A stretch of DNA of 64,000 nucleotides from an uncultured Granulosicoccaceae bacterium. GTDB lineage: Bacteria; Pseudomonadota; Gammaproteobacteria; Granulosicoccales; Granulosicoccaceae. Positions within the stretch are counted from its first letter, which is position 1. Every line of letters starts with the position of its first letter. The stretch spans positions 39,580 to 103,579 of the forward strand of contig CALHOU010000002.1 of assembly GCA_938035945.1 (NCBI GenBank), given 5' to 3'. A program made the translations under genes and the position numbers. Shown in pieces: positions 16,817 through 27,083 of this stretch. The notes under the pieces were generated by a model. The model saw only the letters and a list, made by a program, of their open reading frames with translations, made no database searches and was not told the DNA's origin.

Positions 16817-19140
16817 CACGATTCTTCATTGCGAGTCAGCGCACGCATAGCACGCACTTCATCGCAAACACGCAAGATTTCTTCGGGTGTTGCCGGTGAG
16901 TTCAGGTTCGGAAAAATCGTGTGGTCTGCAACCGAACCAATCGCATCTCGAATAGCATTGAACGCCGATATCGCCAACATCAATGGTGGCTCGCCAACGG
17001 CTTTAGATCGGAACACAGTCGCCTCTTCATTTGGAGTGTCTTGCAGTAGCGCAACATTGAATTGCGCAGGTGCATCTCCAATGGCCGGTACCTTATAGGT
17101 GGCAGGCCCGTCGGTGGTTAGCCGCCCTTTGTCATTCCATTGCAACTCTTCACTTGTTAGCCAACCAAGCCCTTGAATAAACCCACCTTCGATTTGCCCA
17201 ATATCTATACTTGGATTAATTGACTGACCAACATCGTGCAGAATGTCGCAACGTAGTAACTTGTATTCACCGGTGAGTGTATCGATGATGACTTCGCTTA
17301 CCGCCGCCCCATTAGCGTAATATAAAAACGGACGCCCAGCGGCCTTGTCACGATCGTAGTGAATTTTAGGTGTTTTATAAAACCCTGTTGCACTGAGTTG
17401 CACACGAGCCATATAGGCAGCCTTTGCAAGTTCGGGCCAGGTGTAGTTATGCGTGTTGTTCGCTGCATTCACCGAGACCGTATCGTTCGCGAACACAATA
17501 TCTTCTTCGCCTACCTCATGCAGCTGAGTTAAAAAACTGATCAATCGGCGCTTGATGGTATTCGCCGCATCTTGCGCCGCCATACCGTTAATGTCACTGC
17601 CTGAAGATGCCGCTGTTGCCGATGTATTCGGAACTTTATCTGTTCTGGTTGCGGTTATATGGATACGGTTAATATCCATCCCTAAAGTAGTCGCCGTTAC
17701 TTGCGCGACTTTAACCATCAAGCCTTGGCCCATTTCGGTACCGCCATGATTTAACTGCACACTGCCATCAGAGTACAAATGCACCAAGGCACCGCCTTGG
17801 TTCAAATGCGTAACGGTAAACGAGATTCCAAATTTTACCGGCGTAAGCGCAATACCTTTTTTTAGTATTGGGCTTGTGCGATTGAATTGGCGAATCGCAG
17901 AACGTCTGTTAGCGTAGTCTGAGCTAGCTTCCAATTGCTCAATAATTTTTGGCACCGTAAACGTGGTCACAGCTTGATGATAGGGCGTTATGTTACGTGG
18001 CGACTCACCATAAAAATTTGTTTTGCGAACGCTTAGTGGGTCTTTATTGAGGGCATAAGCAATTTGATCAATGGCCGCTTCTATGGCCATCATGCCTTGT
18101 GGCCCGCCAAAGCCTCGAAAGGCGGTGTTGGACACTGTATTTGACTTACAACGCAGCCCATTGATTTTTACATCGCCCAGGTAATAAGCGTTGTCGCAAT
18201 GAAACATAGCGCGATCAACTATGGCGTCGGACAAATCGGGAGAATTGCCGCACTGGCCGGCCAATTGATGTTCTATGCCATGAATACGACCTTCATCGTC
18301 AAAACCAACCGAGTAGTGATTTAAAAATGGATGCCGCTTTCCGGTAAAGCACATATCATCACGTCGAGACAGTCTGCAGCTAACACTGACTCTATTGCGC
18401 ACCGCGAACAAACTTGCCAACGCGGCCACTTGCGCCGCCTGTGTTTCCTTGCCACCAAATCCGCCACCCATACGCCGCGTGACAAGTGTGACTTTGTTCA
18501 TCGGTAATCCCAAGACCCCAGCAATGAGATGCTGTGTTTCAGTCGGATTTTGATTCGACGAATAGACACAGACACCACCATCGTCATCCGGCACGCACTT
18601 GGCCACTTGACCTTCAAGGTAAAAGTGTTCTTGACCACCGACCACGATTGAACCAATGAGCTTATGAGGTGCCGCGGCGATAGCCTTGGCGGCGTCTCCT
18701 CGTTGCATGGTATGCGGAGGCCGCACATAAGTTTGATTGTCGATGGCTTGGTTCAGCTCGAGCAAGGGGGTGGATTCGTTATATGTAATTTGCGCAAGTA
18801 ATACGGCTTGTTGAGCAGCCCTGATCGAGCTGGCCGCAACCGCGAATATCGCCTGCCCCATAAACTCAATGTTTTTTTCAACCAGTAGTGGGTCGCCCGG
18901 GAATACCGGACCAATATCGGTTAGCGCTGGCAAGTCATTAAAGCTAATCACATCAACAACGCCAGGCGCTTTGCTCACAGCAGACAGATCGATCGATGCG
19001 ATCTCACCGCAAGCGATTGCGGCACCACCAATAGCCACATGCAGCTGCCCGGCTTGTGGCGTTAAGTCGTCAACGTAGTGCGCAAGTCCGGTTACATGAC
19101 CTCGCGCACTGTCATGCTCTAGGGGTTTACCCGCCGACAT
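16816..19140 (-). CDS. xdhB: Xanthine dehydrogenase molybdopterin-binding subunit
   Basis: Large catalytic subunit binding Moco. 'GGGFGGKE' (about residues 225-232) and 'TAFRGFGGPQ' (Arg about 342) carry the Glu and Arg that, in characterised xanthine oxidoreductases, position purine substrates (bovine Glu802 and Arg880), and 'VGEPPLMLAISAFNAIRDA' supplies the catalytic Glu (about 717). All three residues favour a true hypoxanthine/xanthine enzyme over an aldehyde oxidase. The ATG at 19140 overlaps the xdhA end by 14 nt and has AGGT just upstream; a GTG two codons earlier is the alternative. Confidence 0.95.
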   Translation of the reverse strand: MSAGKPLEHDSARGHVTGLAHYVDDLTPQAGQLHVAIGGAAIACGEIASIDLSAVSKAPGVVDVISFNDLPALTDIGPVFPGDPLLVEKNIEFMGQAIFAVAASSIRAAQQAVLLAQITYNESTPLLELNQAIDNQTYVRPPHTMQRGDAAKAIAAAPHKLIGSIVVGGQEHFYLEGQVAKCVPDDDGGVCVYSSNQNPTETQHLIAGVLGLPMNKVTLVTRRMGGGFGGKETQAAQVAALASLFAVRNRVSVSCRLSRRDDMCFTGKRHPFLNHYSVGFDDEGRIHGIEHQLAGQCGNSPDLSDAIVDRAMFHCDNAYYLGDVKINGLRCKSNTVSNTAFRGFGGPQGMMAIEAAIDQIAYALNKDPLSVRKTNFYGESPRNITPYHQAVTTFTVPKIIEQLEASSDYANRRSAIRQFNRTSPILKKGIALTPVKFGISFTVTHLNQGGALVHLYSDGSVQLNHGGTEMGQGLMVKVAQVTATTLGMDINRIHITATRTDKVPNTSATAASSGSDINGMAAQDAANTIKRRLISFLTQLHEVGEEDIVFANDTVSVNAANNTHNYTWPELAKAAYMARVQLSATGFYKTPKIHYDRDKAAGRPFLYYANGAAVSEVIIDTLTGEYKLLRCDILHDVGQSINPSIDIGQIEGGFIQGLGWLTSEELQWNDKGRLTTDGPATYKVPAIGDAPAQFNVALLQDTPNEEATVFRSKAVGEPPLMLAISAFNAIRDAIGSVADHTIFPNLNSPATPEEILRVCDEVRAMRALTRNEES

Positions 19141-20593
19141 AGTCACCTACCTGCAAACACGCATCCGCCTTACTCAATTGCAACCAGCAACGCTTCAACA
19201 GGTTAGCGGCCACGTTTTGTCGATAATGCGCACTCGCCCGTGCGTCGCTGATAGGTGCAAAATCGCTGGCCAAAGCAGCAATTCCTTTCGCAACAAGCGA
19301 CTCATTAAAAATTTGGCCACACAAAACTTTTTCTAAGGCTAGGGCGCGGGCAGGCGTTGCAGCCATTCCACCAAAGGCCACTGATGCATCCACAAGGGTG
19401 TTGTCTTCAAGCTGCAATCGAAACACACCCAACACAGCGGAAATATCATCATCGATACGTTTACTTATTTTGTATGCAAACACTTGTGTGTTGGCAGCCG
19501 GCAACGGCACCCGTACGCTGCGCAAAAATTCGTCGCCACGCATGGCGGTTTGCTTATAGCCTAGATAAAAATCGTTGATGGGCACGGTGCGCACTTGATC
19601 ACCGCATTGCAATTCTAATTGTGCATTAAGTGCCAATAACAACGGTGGCAGGTCGCCCACGGGCGACGCATTAACAATGTTGCCACCAATGGTCCCCTGA
19701 TTGCGCACCTGCTCCGAGCCAAAACGTAGCATCATGTTTTCTGTATTCGGGTAAGCCACGATCAAGTTTTGCATACAACGCGTTAATGACACAGCTGCAC
19801 CAAATTGAATATGCGTATCGTTTGTATTTATGCTCAGTAGCTCTGGCACCTGTTTAACATAGATGATACTGCCAATATCTTTTAACTGTTGCGTCACCTC
19901 CAAGCTTAAGTCGGTGCCACCGGCCAACAGTCGTGCATCGGGATATTGAATGCGCATGCCACCCAGTTCTGCAGCACTCATGGGGTGCATAAAGCGAGGA
20001 TGCATCGGTACTTGTCGTTGAATCTCTTGCAAGGCTTCTATGGTGGATTGCGACACAGTATCGAAGTGATCGCCAGCATGATTCTGCATCGCCTTTATGG
20101 CTGCTCGTTTTATGGGCGCATATCCTGTGCAGCGACACAAATTACCACCCAGGTAACGCTCAATCTTTTGTTCTAACGCATGGGTGTCTTCCCAAAGCGT
20201 GTGGGCATCCTGATGATGGTAGAGCGCAAACATAGACATAATAAATCCAGGTGTGCAAAAACCACATTGCGACCCGTGTTCGTCAACCATGGCTTGCTGT
20301 ACCGGGTGCAGCTGAGCGTTACGCTCGAGATCTTCGACCGTAATGAGTTGCTTACCGTGCAATGCACCAACAAACGTTATGCAGCTATTGATCGATTCGT
20401 ATTCCAGTTGAACCTTACCGCCATCTTCTTGCAAAGATGCCAATACAACCGTGCAAGCGCCGCAATCACCAGAACCACAACCCTCTTTGGTACCGGTTTT
20501 TAGCTGATGTTCGCGCAACCATTGCAACACCGTGACATCAGCACGAGTGATATCCAAAACAATTGGTGTGCTATTGAGTAAAAATCGAATCAT
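19127..20593 (-). CDS. xdhA: Xanthine dehydrogenase FeS/FAD subunit
   Basis: A fusion of two [2Fe-2S] domains and an FAD domain. The plant-type cluster ligands are in '[12 protein letters not shown]' (about residues 39-50), and the second cluster in 'CGFCTPGF' and 'GNLCRCTGY'. The FAD region has '[12 protein letters not shown]' and '[15 protein letters not shown]'. It passes electrons from the Moco subunit to NAD. The ATG overlaps the ade stop (ATGA), so ade, xdhA, xdhB and xdhC form one tightly coupled operon. Confidence 0.95.
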   Translation of the reverse strand: MIRFLLNSTPIVLDITRADVTVLQWLREHQLKTGTKEGCGSGDCGACTVVLASLQEDGGKVQLEYESINSCITFVGALHGKQLITVEDLERNAQLHPVQQAMVDEHGSQCGFCTPGFIMSMFALYHHQDAHTLWEDTHALEQKIERYLGGNLCRCTGYAPIKRAAIKAMQNHAGDHFDTVSQSTIEALQEIQRQVPMHPRFMHPMSAAELGGMRIQYPDARLLAGGTDLSLEVTQQLKDIGSIIYVKQVPELLSINTNDTHIQFGAAVSLTRCMQNLIVAYPNTENMMLRFGSEQVRNQGTIGGNIVNASPVGDLPPLLLALNAQLELQCGDQVRTVPINDFYLGYKQTAMRGDEFLRSVRVPLPAANTQVFAYKISKRIDDDISAVLGVFRLQLEDNTLVDASVAFGGMAATPARALALEKVLCGQIFNESLVAKGIAALASDFAPISDARASAHYRQNVAANLLKRCWLQLSKADACLQVGDYVGG

Positions 20594-22395
20594 GTAGTGG
20601 GCGCGACAAACAAATCTGTTTTTGAAAACCTGGTGACATCAACCAAACCAATATCAGATATACGCAGTTCAGGTATCACCACCAATGCCAACAACGAGTG
20701 CTGCATGTAAGCGTTATTTAATGTACATCCACATTGTGCCATAGCATCGACCATCGCTTGCGCCTTCACAGCGACCACTTCTGATCGTTCATCCGACATA
20801 AGCCCAGCTATCGGTAATTCGACCAAGGCGAGCTCCTCGCCGTTTGAAAAGACGGTAATGCCCCCTCCGACTTCTGCCAATCGATTTGCAGCCAAAGCCA
20901 TATCGGTATGATTTGTACCAACCACTATCATGTGATGCGCATCGTGCGCGACCGTGGATGCCACAGCACAAGCTTGTGTATAGCCAAAACCGGACACAAA
21001 CGCATTTGTCACGCCACCGGTTGCACGATGCCGCTCCACCAAGGCGATCTGACACACATCACTAGCCACATCCATATTCACCACGCCATCGCTAACGTTG
21101 AGCGTGGCTTCCAAGGCTTGAGTAGGCGCCTGGTTTTCAATCACCCCAATGACGCGCGCTTTTACCTGCTGTGTATTTGCAGGGGCCTGAATAAGAAAAT
21201 CACTTGCCTGTAGTTGCTTGCCCAAATGCACCGTATCGCGCGCACTTGCTGGATAACTCGCAGCCGGTATGTCCGCGGTTAATACGCCATCTTGTGCCAA
21301 CAAAACACCTCGAGCGATCACTTGCTCAACGGGTAAGTTAACCAGGTCGCTACTGAGTATCACGTCGGCTCGTCGACCTGGTGTTATCGAACCTAAATCA
21401 CGCTCTAAGCCAAAATGCTCAGCTGTGTTGATGGTCGCCATTTGGATGGCTGTGATAGGCGCTAAGCCCTGCTCTATGGCATGCCGGACCACGCGATTCA
21501 TATGCCCTTCATTGACCAAGGTGCCTGAATGCGAATCATCGGTACATAAAATAAAATGCCTCGAATCCAAACCTTTTTCAGTAATGGCTTTTATTTGTGG
21601 CGCAACGTCATACCATGCAGAACCTAATCGCAGCATAGCCTTCATGCCTTGCCGGACACGCGCCATAGCATCTTCCATGCGAGTCCCTTCATGATCATCA
21701 GACGGCCCACCGGCAACATAAGCATGAAACGCTATACCTAAATCCGGTGACGCATAATGCCCTCCCACCGTTTTACCAGCTAATTGAGTTGCCGCTATTT
21801 CTCCAAGCATTTTCTCATCGCCTGCAGCGACTCCTGGAAAATTCATCACCTCCCCCAAACCAATAATGTTTGGCCACTGCAATGCTTCTTGAACTTCGGC
21901 CACACCGAGCTCGGCACCGGCGTTCTCCAGACCAGGTGCAGATGGCACACAACTGGGCATTTGTACAAACACATTGATCGGTAAATCCATTGCTTCATCG
22001 TGCATTAAGCGCACACCATCAAGGCCAAGCACGTTGGCAATTTCATGTGGGTCGATAAACATGGACGTGGTGCCATGCGGAATAACGGCGCGGGCAAATT
22101 CCGTCACCGTGACCATGCCGCTTTCGACATGCATGTGCGCGTCACACAATCCTGGAACCAGATAACGTCCATCGGCCTCGATGATTTGTGTGTCTTGCCC
22201 GATGGTATGACTTGCGTCTGGTCCGACGTAGGCGAATCGACCGGCGCTGATGGCAATACTGGTATCTGGAATTATTTCACCGGAATGCACATTGACCCAT
22301 CTACCGCTGCGAATAACGGTATCCGCGGGTTTCCGGCCCATTGCCACATCGACCAATGTTTTGGCGCTTTGCGCCCAGGAATCGAGATTATTCAT
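20590..22395 (-). CDS. ade: Adenine deaminase (amidohydrolase type)
   Basis: Deaminates adenine to hypoxanthine, feeding xanthine dehydrogenase downstream. The 601-residue length and motifs 'GLCDAHMHVESGMVT', 'IPHGTTSMFIDPHEIANV', 'MPSCVPSAPG', 'IIGLGEVMNFPGV', 'GGHYASPD' and 'ILCTDDSHSG' match the metal-dependent Ade family. The C-terminal domain has 'TNHTDMALAANRL' and 'GGGITVFSNGEELA'. The ATG at 22395 has AAGG 8 nt upstream. It is the first gene of the ade-xdhABC operon, divergent from typA across 228 bp. Confidence 0.94.
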   Translation of the reverse strand: MNNLDSWAQSAKTLVDVAMGRKPADTVIRSGRWVNVHSGEIIPDTSIAISAGRFAYVGPDASHTIGQDTQIIEADGRYLVPGLCDAHMHVESGMVTVTEFARAVIPHGTTSMFIDPHEIANVLGLDGVRLMHDEAMDLPINVFVQMPSCVPSAPGLENAGAELGVAEVQEALQWPNIIGLGEVMNFPGVAAGDEKMLGEIAATQLAGKTVGGHYASPDLGIAFHAYVAGGPSDDHEGTRMEDAMARVRQGMKAMLRLGSAWYDVAPQIKAITEKGLDSRHFILCTDDSHSGTLVNEGHMNRVVRHAIEQGLAPITAIQMATINTAEHFGLERDLGSITPGRRADVILSSDLVNLPVEQVIARGVLLAQDGVLTADIPAASYPASARDTVHLGKQLQASDFLIQAPANTQQVKARVIGVIENQAPTQALEATLNVSDGVVNMDVASDVCQIALVERHRATGGVTNAFVSGFGYTQACAVASTVAHDAHHMIVVGTNHTDMALAANRLAEVGGGITVFSNGEELALVELPIAGLMSDERSEVVAVKAQAMVDAMAQCGCTLNNAYMQHSLLALVVIPELRISDIGLVDVTRFSKTDLFVAPTT

Positions 22396-22533
22396 GTGCT
22401 CAGCCTTCTATTTTCAACGTTCGGGCTTAGGAGTTGTGGAGAATGGTGCCCATTTACGCTCGGCAGTACGACATATTCACAATATGGCCAGATTTGTGCA
22501 GCCAGCCTTAGCCTTTAGGCCGCTTTAGTCCGG

Positions 22534-22539
22534 TATAAT
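22534..22539 (+). promoter_or_regulatory. Probable -10 box of the typA promoter
   Basis: A perfect TATAAT occurs 85 bp upstream of the typA start, followed by a GC-rich stretch resembling a discriminator. No good -35 hexamer is seen at 17 bp spacing, so the promoter is inferred from the -10 alone. Confidence 0.4.
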
Positions 22540-22623
22540 TGCGCGTTTTACATCGCCCGCTCGGATACAACAACCCAGCCTCGATCTTCATCGCGCCTAA
22601 CGCTTGCGCACCAGGAATTTCCC

Positions 22624-24447
22624 TTGATTCAGAAATTACGCAATATTGCCATCATAGCCCATGTTGACCACGGCAAAACAACATTGGTTGACAAGCTTCT
22701 GCAGCAGTCCGGCACGCTGGATTCGCGATTGGCGCCGACCGAAAGATTAATGGATTCAAACGCGATCGAAAAGGAACGCGGCATCACCATATTGGCTAAG
22801 AACACGGCCATTAAATACAACGACTATCGTATCAACATCGTTGACACACCAGGACACGCCGATTTCGGTGGTGAAGTGGAACGTGTATTGAGCATGGTCG
22901 ATTCTGTGCTGCTTTTAGTGGATGCTGCCGAAGGCCCGATGCCACAAACACGCTTTGTGACACAAAAAGCTTTTGCCATGGGTTTTCGCCCTATCGTTGT
23001 CATTAACAAAATCGATCGCGAAGGCGCACGTCCGGATTGGGCTTTAGATCAAACCTTTGAGTTGTTCGACAATTTAGGTGCAACAGACGAACAATTAGAC
23101 TTCCCCGTTATTTATGCATCGGCTATCAATGGCTTTGCCGGCACCGATGCGTCGGTCTCTGAAGGTGATATGACGCCGTTGTTTGAAACCATCATCGATG
23201 AAGTACCCGCACCCGATGTGGATACTGATGGTCCGTTTCAAATGCAGATCTCATCACTAGACTACAACAGCTATGTGGGCGTTATTGGTATAGCGCGCAT
23301 TAAGCGCGGCCAACTAAAGCCCAATCAACAAGTCAAGATTGTTGATGTAGAAGGCAAACAACGTTCGGGCAAAGTATTGCAAGTGCTTGGCTTCCATGGT
23401 TTAGAGCGCATTGAAACCGACTTGGCACAAGCGGGTGATATCGTCTGCATTACTGGTATCGACAAATTGCATATCTCCGATACGCTGTGTGATCCGAATG
23501 CAATTGAAACCTTGCCACCGCTGAGTGTTGATGAGCCAACCATCAGTATGTTGTTTCAACCGAACTCATCACCATTCGCTGGTAAAGAAGGTAAGTACGT
23601 TACCAGCCGAAACATCTGGGACCGTTTGCAAACCGAACTACTGCATAACGTGGCTCTGCGCGTCGAACGTACTGAGATGAGTGAAACATTCAAGGTATCA
23701 GGTCGTGGTGAATTGCATCTATCCGTATTGATCGAAAACATGCGACGCGAAGGCTACGAGGTAGGTGTTGGTCGACCTATTGTTATTACACGCGAAGTAG
23801 ATGGTCAAATCCACGAACCTTTTGAACAAATCACCATTGATGTTGAAGAGCAACACCAAGGCACCATCATGGAAAAGATGGGTGAACGCCGCGCTGAACT
23901 AAAAGATATGGTGCCAGACGGTAAAGGTCGAGTACGCCTCGACTACATTGCGCCTGCGCGTGGCATGATTGGCTTTAGAACCGAATTCTTAACCGCCACC
24001 TCTGGCTCTGGGCTGATCTACAGTGTATTTGATCACTATGGCCCTAAGCTTAACTTTAGCGTTGGTCAACGCCGTAACGGCGTATTGATTTCTAACGGCA
24101 CAGGCAAAGCCCTTGGGTTTGCATTGTGGAACTTACAAGAACGCGGTCGACTCATCACATCGGCTAACGATATTGTCTATGAAGGACAAATCATTGGCAT
24201 TCACTCACGTGATAACGACCTAACCGTTAATTGCCTTAAAGGAAAGCAGCTAACCAACGTACGTGCATCGGGCACCGATGAGAATATTCAATTAACACCG
24301 CCGATCAAAATGACCTTGGAACAAGCCTTGGAATTTATCGATGATGATGAATTGGTGGAAGTGACGCCAAAGAATATTCGTGTGCGTAAGAAGCACTTAA
24401 CTGAAAATGAACGCAAGCGTCATGGGCGTGCGGCCAAAGCGAGTTAG
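22624..24447 (+). CDS. typA: Ribosome-associated GTPase TypA/BipA
   Basis: A translational GTPase of the EF-G type involved in ribosome assembly and stress adaptation. G1 'AHVDHGKTT' (about residues 12-20), G2 'GITI', G3 'DTPGHADF', G4 'NKID' and domain V plus a BipA-specific C-terminal domain are all present. Length (607 aa) is normal. The start codon is TTG, supported by AGGAA 7 nt upstream and by alignment of '[16 protein letters not shown]' with E. coli BipA. Confidence 0.97.
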   Translation: MIQKLRNIAIIAHVDHGKTTLVDKLLQQSGTLDSRLAPTERLMDSNAIEKERGITILAKNTAIKYNDYRINIVDTPGHADFGGEVERVLSMVDSVLLLVDAAEGPMPQTRFVTQKAFAMGFRPIVVINKIDREGARPDWALDQTFELFDNLGATDEQLDFPVIYASAINGFAGTDASVSEGDMTPLFETIIDEVPAPDVDTDGPFQMQISSLDYNSYVGVIGIARIKRGQLKPNQQVKIVDVEGKQRSGKVLQVLGFHGLERIETDLAQAGDIVCITGIDKLHISDTLCDPNAIETLPPLSVDEPTISMLFQPNSSPFAGKEGKYVTSRNIWDRLQTELLHNVALRVERTEMSETFKVSGRGELHLSVLIENMRREGYEVGVGRPIVITREVDGQIHEPFEQITIDVEEQHQGTIMEKMGERRAELKDMVPDGKGRVRLDYIAPARGMIGFRTEFLTATSGSGLIYSVFDHYGPKLNFSVGQRRNGVLISNGTGKALGFALWNLQERGRLITSANDIVYEGQIIGIHSRDNDLTVNCLKGKQLTNVRASGTDENIQLTPPIKMTLEQALEFIDDDELVEVTPKNIRVRKKHLTENERKRHGRAAKAS

Positions 24448-24471
24448 TAGTTAGTTGCTTTTTTCAACTAT

Positions 24472-24502
24472 AAAAATGACGCTTTAGGGCGTCATTTTTT
24501 TT
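24472..24502. terminator. Bidirectional intrinsic terminator between typA and zapE
   Basis: An AAAAATGACGC / GCGTCATTTTT stem (11 bp) with a 6-nt loop ends in a run of eight T on the plus strand and five T on the minus strand. It lies between the ends of the convergent typA and zapE genes and can stop both transcripts. Confidence 0.88.
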
Positions 24503-24538
24503 GCCGATAGATCTACGTGACATTGGCAAGCTCACGCG

Positions 24539-25663
24539 TTAGTCAATCGCATGACTGGCAGCCAAATACTCTTTGGTTTGCATCTCCATCAAACGGCTGG
24601 CCGCTCGCACAAATTCAAACTCCAGCCGCTTACCTGTGTATAACTTATCGGGCACCGCCTCAGCCGACACCACTAGCTTTACGTGCCGGTCATAAAACTC
24701 ATCGATTAAATTAACCAGGCGACGCGCCGCATCGTTTTGCATTTCATCCAACACCGGCACATTACTAAGCAACACCGTATGAAAGGTCGTTGCCAGCTCA
24801 ATATAATCCGCCGTTGATCGAGGCGTATTGCATAAGGTGTCGAATTCAAGCCAAACGACATCTGCCGCTCTGGCCACGATAGGCAATTCTCTGCCGTTAA
24901 CCAACATGGTCGTGGCCAAATCCTTTTTTCGACCCGCTAAGCGCTCAAAATGCTCAGCCATAGCACTTTCGCTTGCCTCATCGCTACAGCCGTTGGTAAA
25001 TTCGCTAACAATGAATATGGCTTCACGCTGCAAAAGCCTTAAGCGATAATCGGTATCTCCTACCATTTCCAACACATGGGTGTGTTGTTTAATTTGTTCA
25101 ATAGCGGGAAGAAAACGCGAGCGTTGCAAGCCGTCTTTATACAAATCATCCGGATGTAGATTCGACGTGGTGACCAAGGTAACGCCGCGCTTGAACAGCT
25201 CGGTCATTAGTGAGCCTAATAGCATGGCATCGGTAATGTCGTTTACATGAATCTCATCAAGCAGTATCAATCTTGCTCGGGCAGCCCATTTATCAGCCAC
25301 TAATGGAATCGGGTTTTCAATTTGTCCAAGCTCACGAAGATCATCATGTATGCGTTGCATAAACCGATGAAAATGCAGGCGTGTTTTATCCTGAAACGGC
25401 AAGGATTCATAAAACAAATCACACAGGTGGGTCTTACCACGGCCCACCCCTCCCCAAAGATACAAGCCTTCCACGCCCGCTTTAGCTGCTGGTTTTTTGT
25501 TTAAGAATCGGGAGAAAAAACTTGTACTCGGTGGCGACCAGGGTTTGCGCTTAGCAAGATTTTCGCAAATAGTATCGAGTAACTTTACAACCGCGCGCTG
25601 TTCCTCGTCAGGATTAAGCGTACCTGAGTCTATCTCACGCTCGTAGCGTGTCAGTGGGCCCAC
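24539..25663 (-). CDS. zapE: Cell-division ATPase ZapE (AFG1-like)
   Basis: An AFG1/YhcM-type P-loop ATPase; in E. coli, ZapE binds FtsZ and influences division under stress. Walker A is 'GGVGRGKTH' (about residues 71-79), Walker B 'LILLDEIHVND' and sensor 'LVTTSNLHPDDLY'. An insertion of charged residues follows the central region ('SDEASESAMAEHFER'). The start is a GTG with no clear ribosome site, 9 bp after the PilZ gene, so expression may rely on coupling to the PilZ gene upstream. Confidence 0.9.
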   Translation of the reverse strand: MGPLTRYEREIDSGTLNPDEEQRAVVKLLDTICENLAKRKPWSPPSTSFFSRFLNKKPAAKAGVEGLYLWGGVGRGKTHLCDLFYESLPFQDKTRLHFHRFMQRIHDDLRELGQIENPIPLVADKWAARARLILLDEIHVNDITDAMLLGSLMTELFKRGVTLVTTSNLHPDDLYKDGLQRSRFLPAIEQIKQHTHVLEMVGDTDYRLRLLQREAIFIVSEFTNGCSDEASESAMAEHFERLAGRKKDLATTMLVNGRELPIVARAADVVWLEFDTLCNTPRSTADYIELATTFHTVLLSNVPVLDEMQNDAARRLVNLIDEFYDRHVKLVVSAEAVPDKLYTGKRLEFEFVRAASRLMEMQTKEYLAASHAID

Positions 25664-25672
25664 AGGAAAATC

Positions 25673-26053
25673 TTAAGCTGAGGAGATCATCGAACCACCG
25701 GAACGCAAGGCTCGAATTGCTTCTTTTTGTCGCGCCAATACATATTGGTGAAGTGCATCGGTTTGGTCTTCATCCAGATCAACAAAACGACAGGTTAACT
25801 CATCGTTGCGCGTATCGGGTAGTACATCAACGTAGCCGGAAATAGGCTTACGAAATGTTGGAAGATCAACGCTGAACGGGTAACGACGACCAGGCTTGGC
25901 TGCATCTTTTGACGCGGAGAAACCAACAGCGCTAATCTCAAGCACCCGGGCAAGATTGCCATCGAGTTGCAAAATAACTGGGTCGTCTGGGTCGGGAACA
26001 ACAGAGTAAGCTGCACGCCCACTCGATGGCGCCTGAACTGAAATCTCGTTCAT
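25673..26053 (-). CDS. Divergent PilZ-domain protein
   Basis: A 126-residue protein that aligns with the PilZ fold: N-terminal strand, central 'VLEISAVGFSA' where canonical PilZ has (D/N)xSxxG, and a C-terminal 'DLDEDQTDALHQYVLARQKEAIRA' helix typical of PilZ proteins. The RxxxR switch that binds c-di-GMP is not complete (only 'GRAAYS' is seen) and the second motif has Glu for Asp/Asn. Binding of c-di-GMP is therefore doubtful. It lies 2 bp after the MotA-like gene and 9 bp before zapE. Confidence 0.75.
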   Translation of the reverse strand: MNEISVQAPSSGRAAYSVVPDPDDPVILQLDGNLARVLEISAVGFSASKDAAKPGRRYPFSVDLPTFRKPISGYVDVLPDTRNDELTCRFVDLDEDQTDALHQYVLARQKEAIRALRSGGSMISSA

Positions 26054-26055
26054 GA

Positions 26056-26829
26056 TTACTTACGCAGACCAGGTGGAACAAGCAGCGAAAGCCGTGTATG
26101 CAATCGTTGGACATTGTTATCTTCAAGAATAAAGCCAGCACTGCGATAAGCAATATCAACGACAACCATTTCACGCATGTGGACTGATCGTAGACGGCCA
26201 ACCAACATGGTCGTTAGAATGGCCAAACTCACACCCGATACAAATGGTAAAACATTCACACCTGTTAAAATTGCGCCTTCGGTAGATACCATGCGCACGA
26301 TGGATGCAAGCGCACCAATTAAAATGGCATAAACGATCGTAAACAAAAATATATCAACCGCCATTTGATGAATCATGCGCTCGGACGCTTGGCTTTTAGT
26401 TAAGCTGTGCTCGATATCTGATGGTCTGGCGGCATCGCCGATTAGATGACACACCTGCTCCACTTCAGCAGAATTCGAGCGAACTTCTGCGACACCTAAC
26501 AAACCTTCTCGGCGACTAACATCGCACACTTTCAACATAGCGCGGGCCATCTCTTCTGGTGCGTTACCACCACGGATGCCGCGGCTCAAAGCAATTTGCA
26601 ATGCATGTGAAAGTTGGCCCAAAGGAAAAGTAATAAGCAATGCGACCAGCGTGCCACCAAACACAACGATGATAGGTTGCACAACATCAACGGCATGCTG
26701 AATACCACTCATAAACATCGCCAGCCCGATCGTCAGCAAAATCGCTGCAAGCAGCAACGGTATGATCTGCCAAAGTTCGATGGACTCGTGTTTATGCACT
26801 GCTAAGTCGTCTGAGTTGCGTAAAGCCAC
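26056..26829 (-). CDS. MotA/PomA-like membrane protein without MotB partner
   Basis: A 257-residue protein with four hydrophobic helices and the MotA arrangement: 'IIVVFGGTLVALLITFPLGQL' (helices 2-3), a cytoplasmic region, then 'GVSLAILTTMLVGRL' (helix 4) and a tail ending 'LHTRLSLLVPPGLR', which resembles the MotA end 'LLSFLPPKLR'. The conserved Pro-Gly 'PAxGxIGT' loop of flagellar stators is not seen in helix 3 ('TIVYAILIGALASIV'). No MotB/PomB gene is adjacent. The GTG start at 26829 has no clear ribosome site. A genuine stator role is uncertain. Confidence 0.7.
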   Translation of the reverse strand: MALRNSDDLAVHKHESIELWQIIPLLLAAILLTIGLAMFMSGIQHAVDVVQPIIVVFGGTLVALLITFPLGQLSHALQIALSRGIRGGNAPEEMARAMLKVCDVSRREGLLGVAEVRSNSAEVEQVCHLIGDAARPSDIEHSLTKSQASERMIHQMAVDIFLFTIVYAILIGALASIVRMVSTEGAILTGVNVLPFVSGVSLAILTTMLVGRLRSVHMREMVVVDIAYRSAGFILEDNNVQRLHTRLSLLVPPGLRK

Positions 26830-27083
26830 GGTTTAAAGATGCATCCAAAAAATTGCTTGTCAGCCGCACTTTTCTGTGATGCAACTGTTCTGTATGCAAT
26901 GAGAATAGCAGAAACATTTGATCTGTAATGATCGATTTCACGTTGTTTTTGCGGTAGTTCAACACGCGAAATTTGCAACAGGAAAGTTGCAAAAATGGCC
27001 ACAAAGTGGGTTTTAATGTTGTGTAAACACCACACCCAATCATCCTGACAAATTTGATCAGAATGGCCGGATAGCGGCACATA

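Noticed and set aside
26792..27082. Minus-strand open frame of 96 codons upstream of the MotA-like gene
   Set aside because: It overlaps the MotA-like start, has no ribosome site and looks like a promoter region read as protein.
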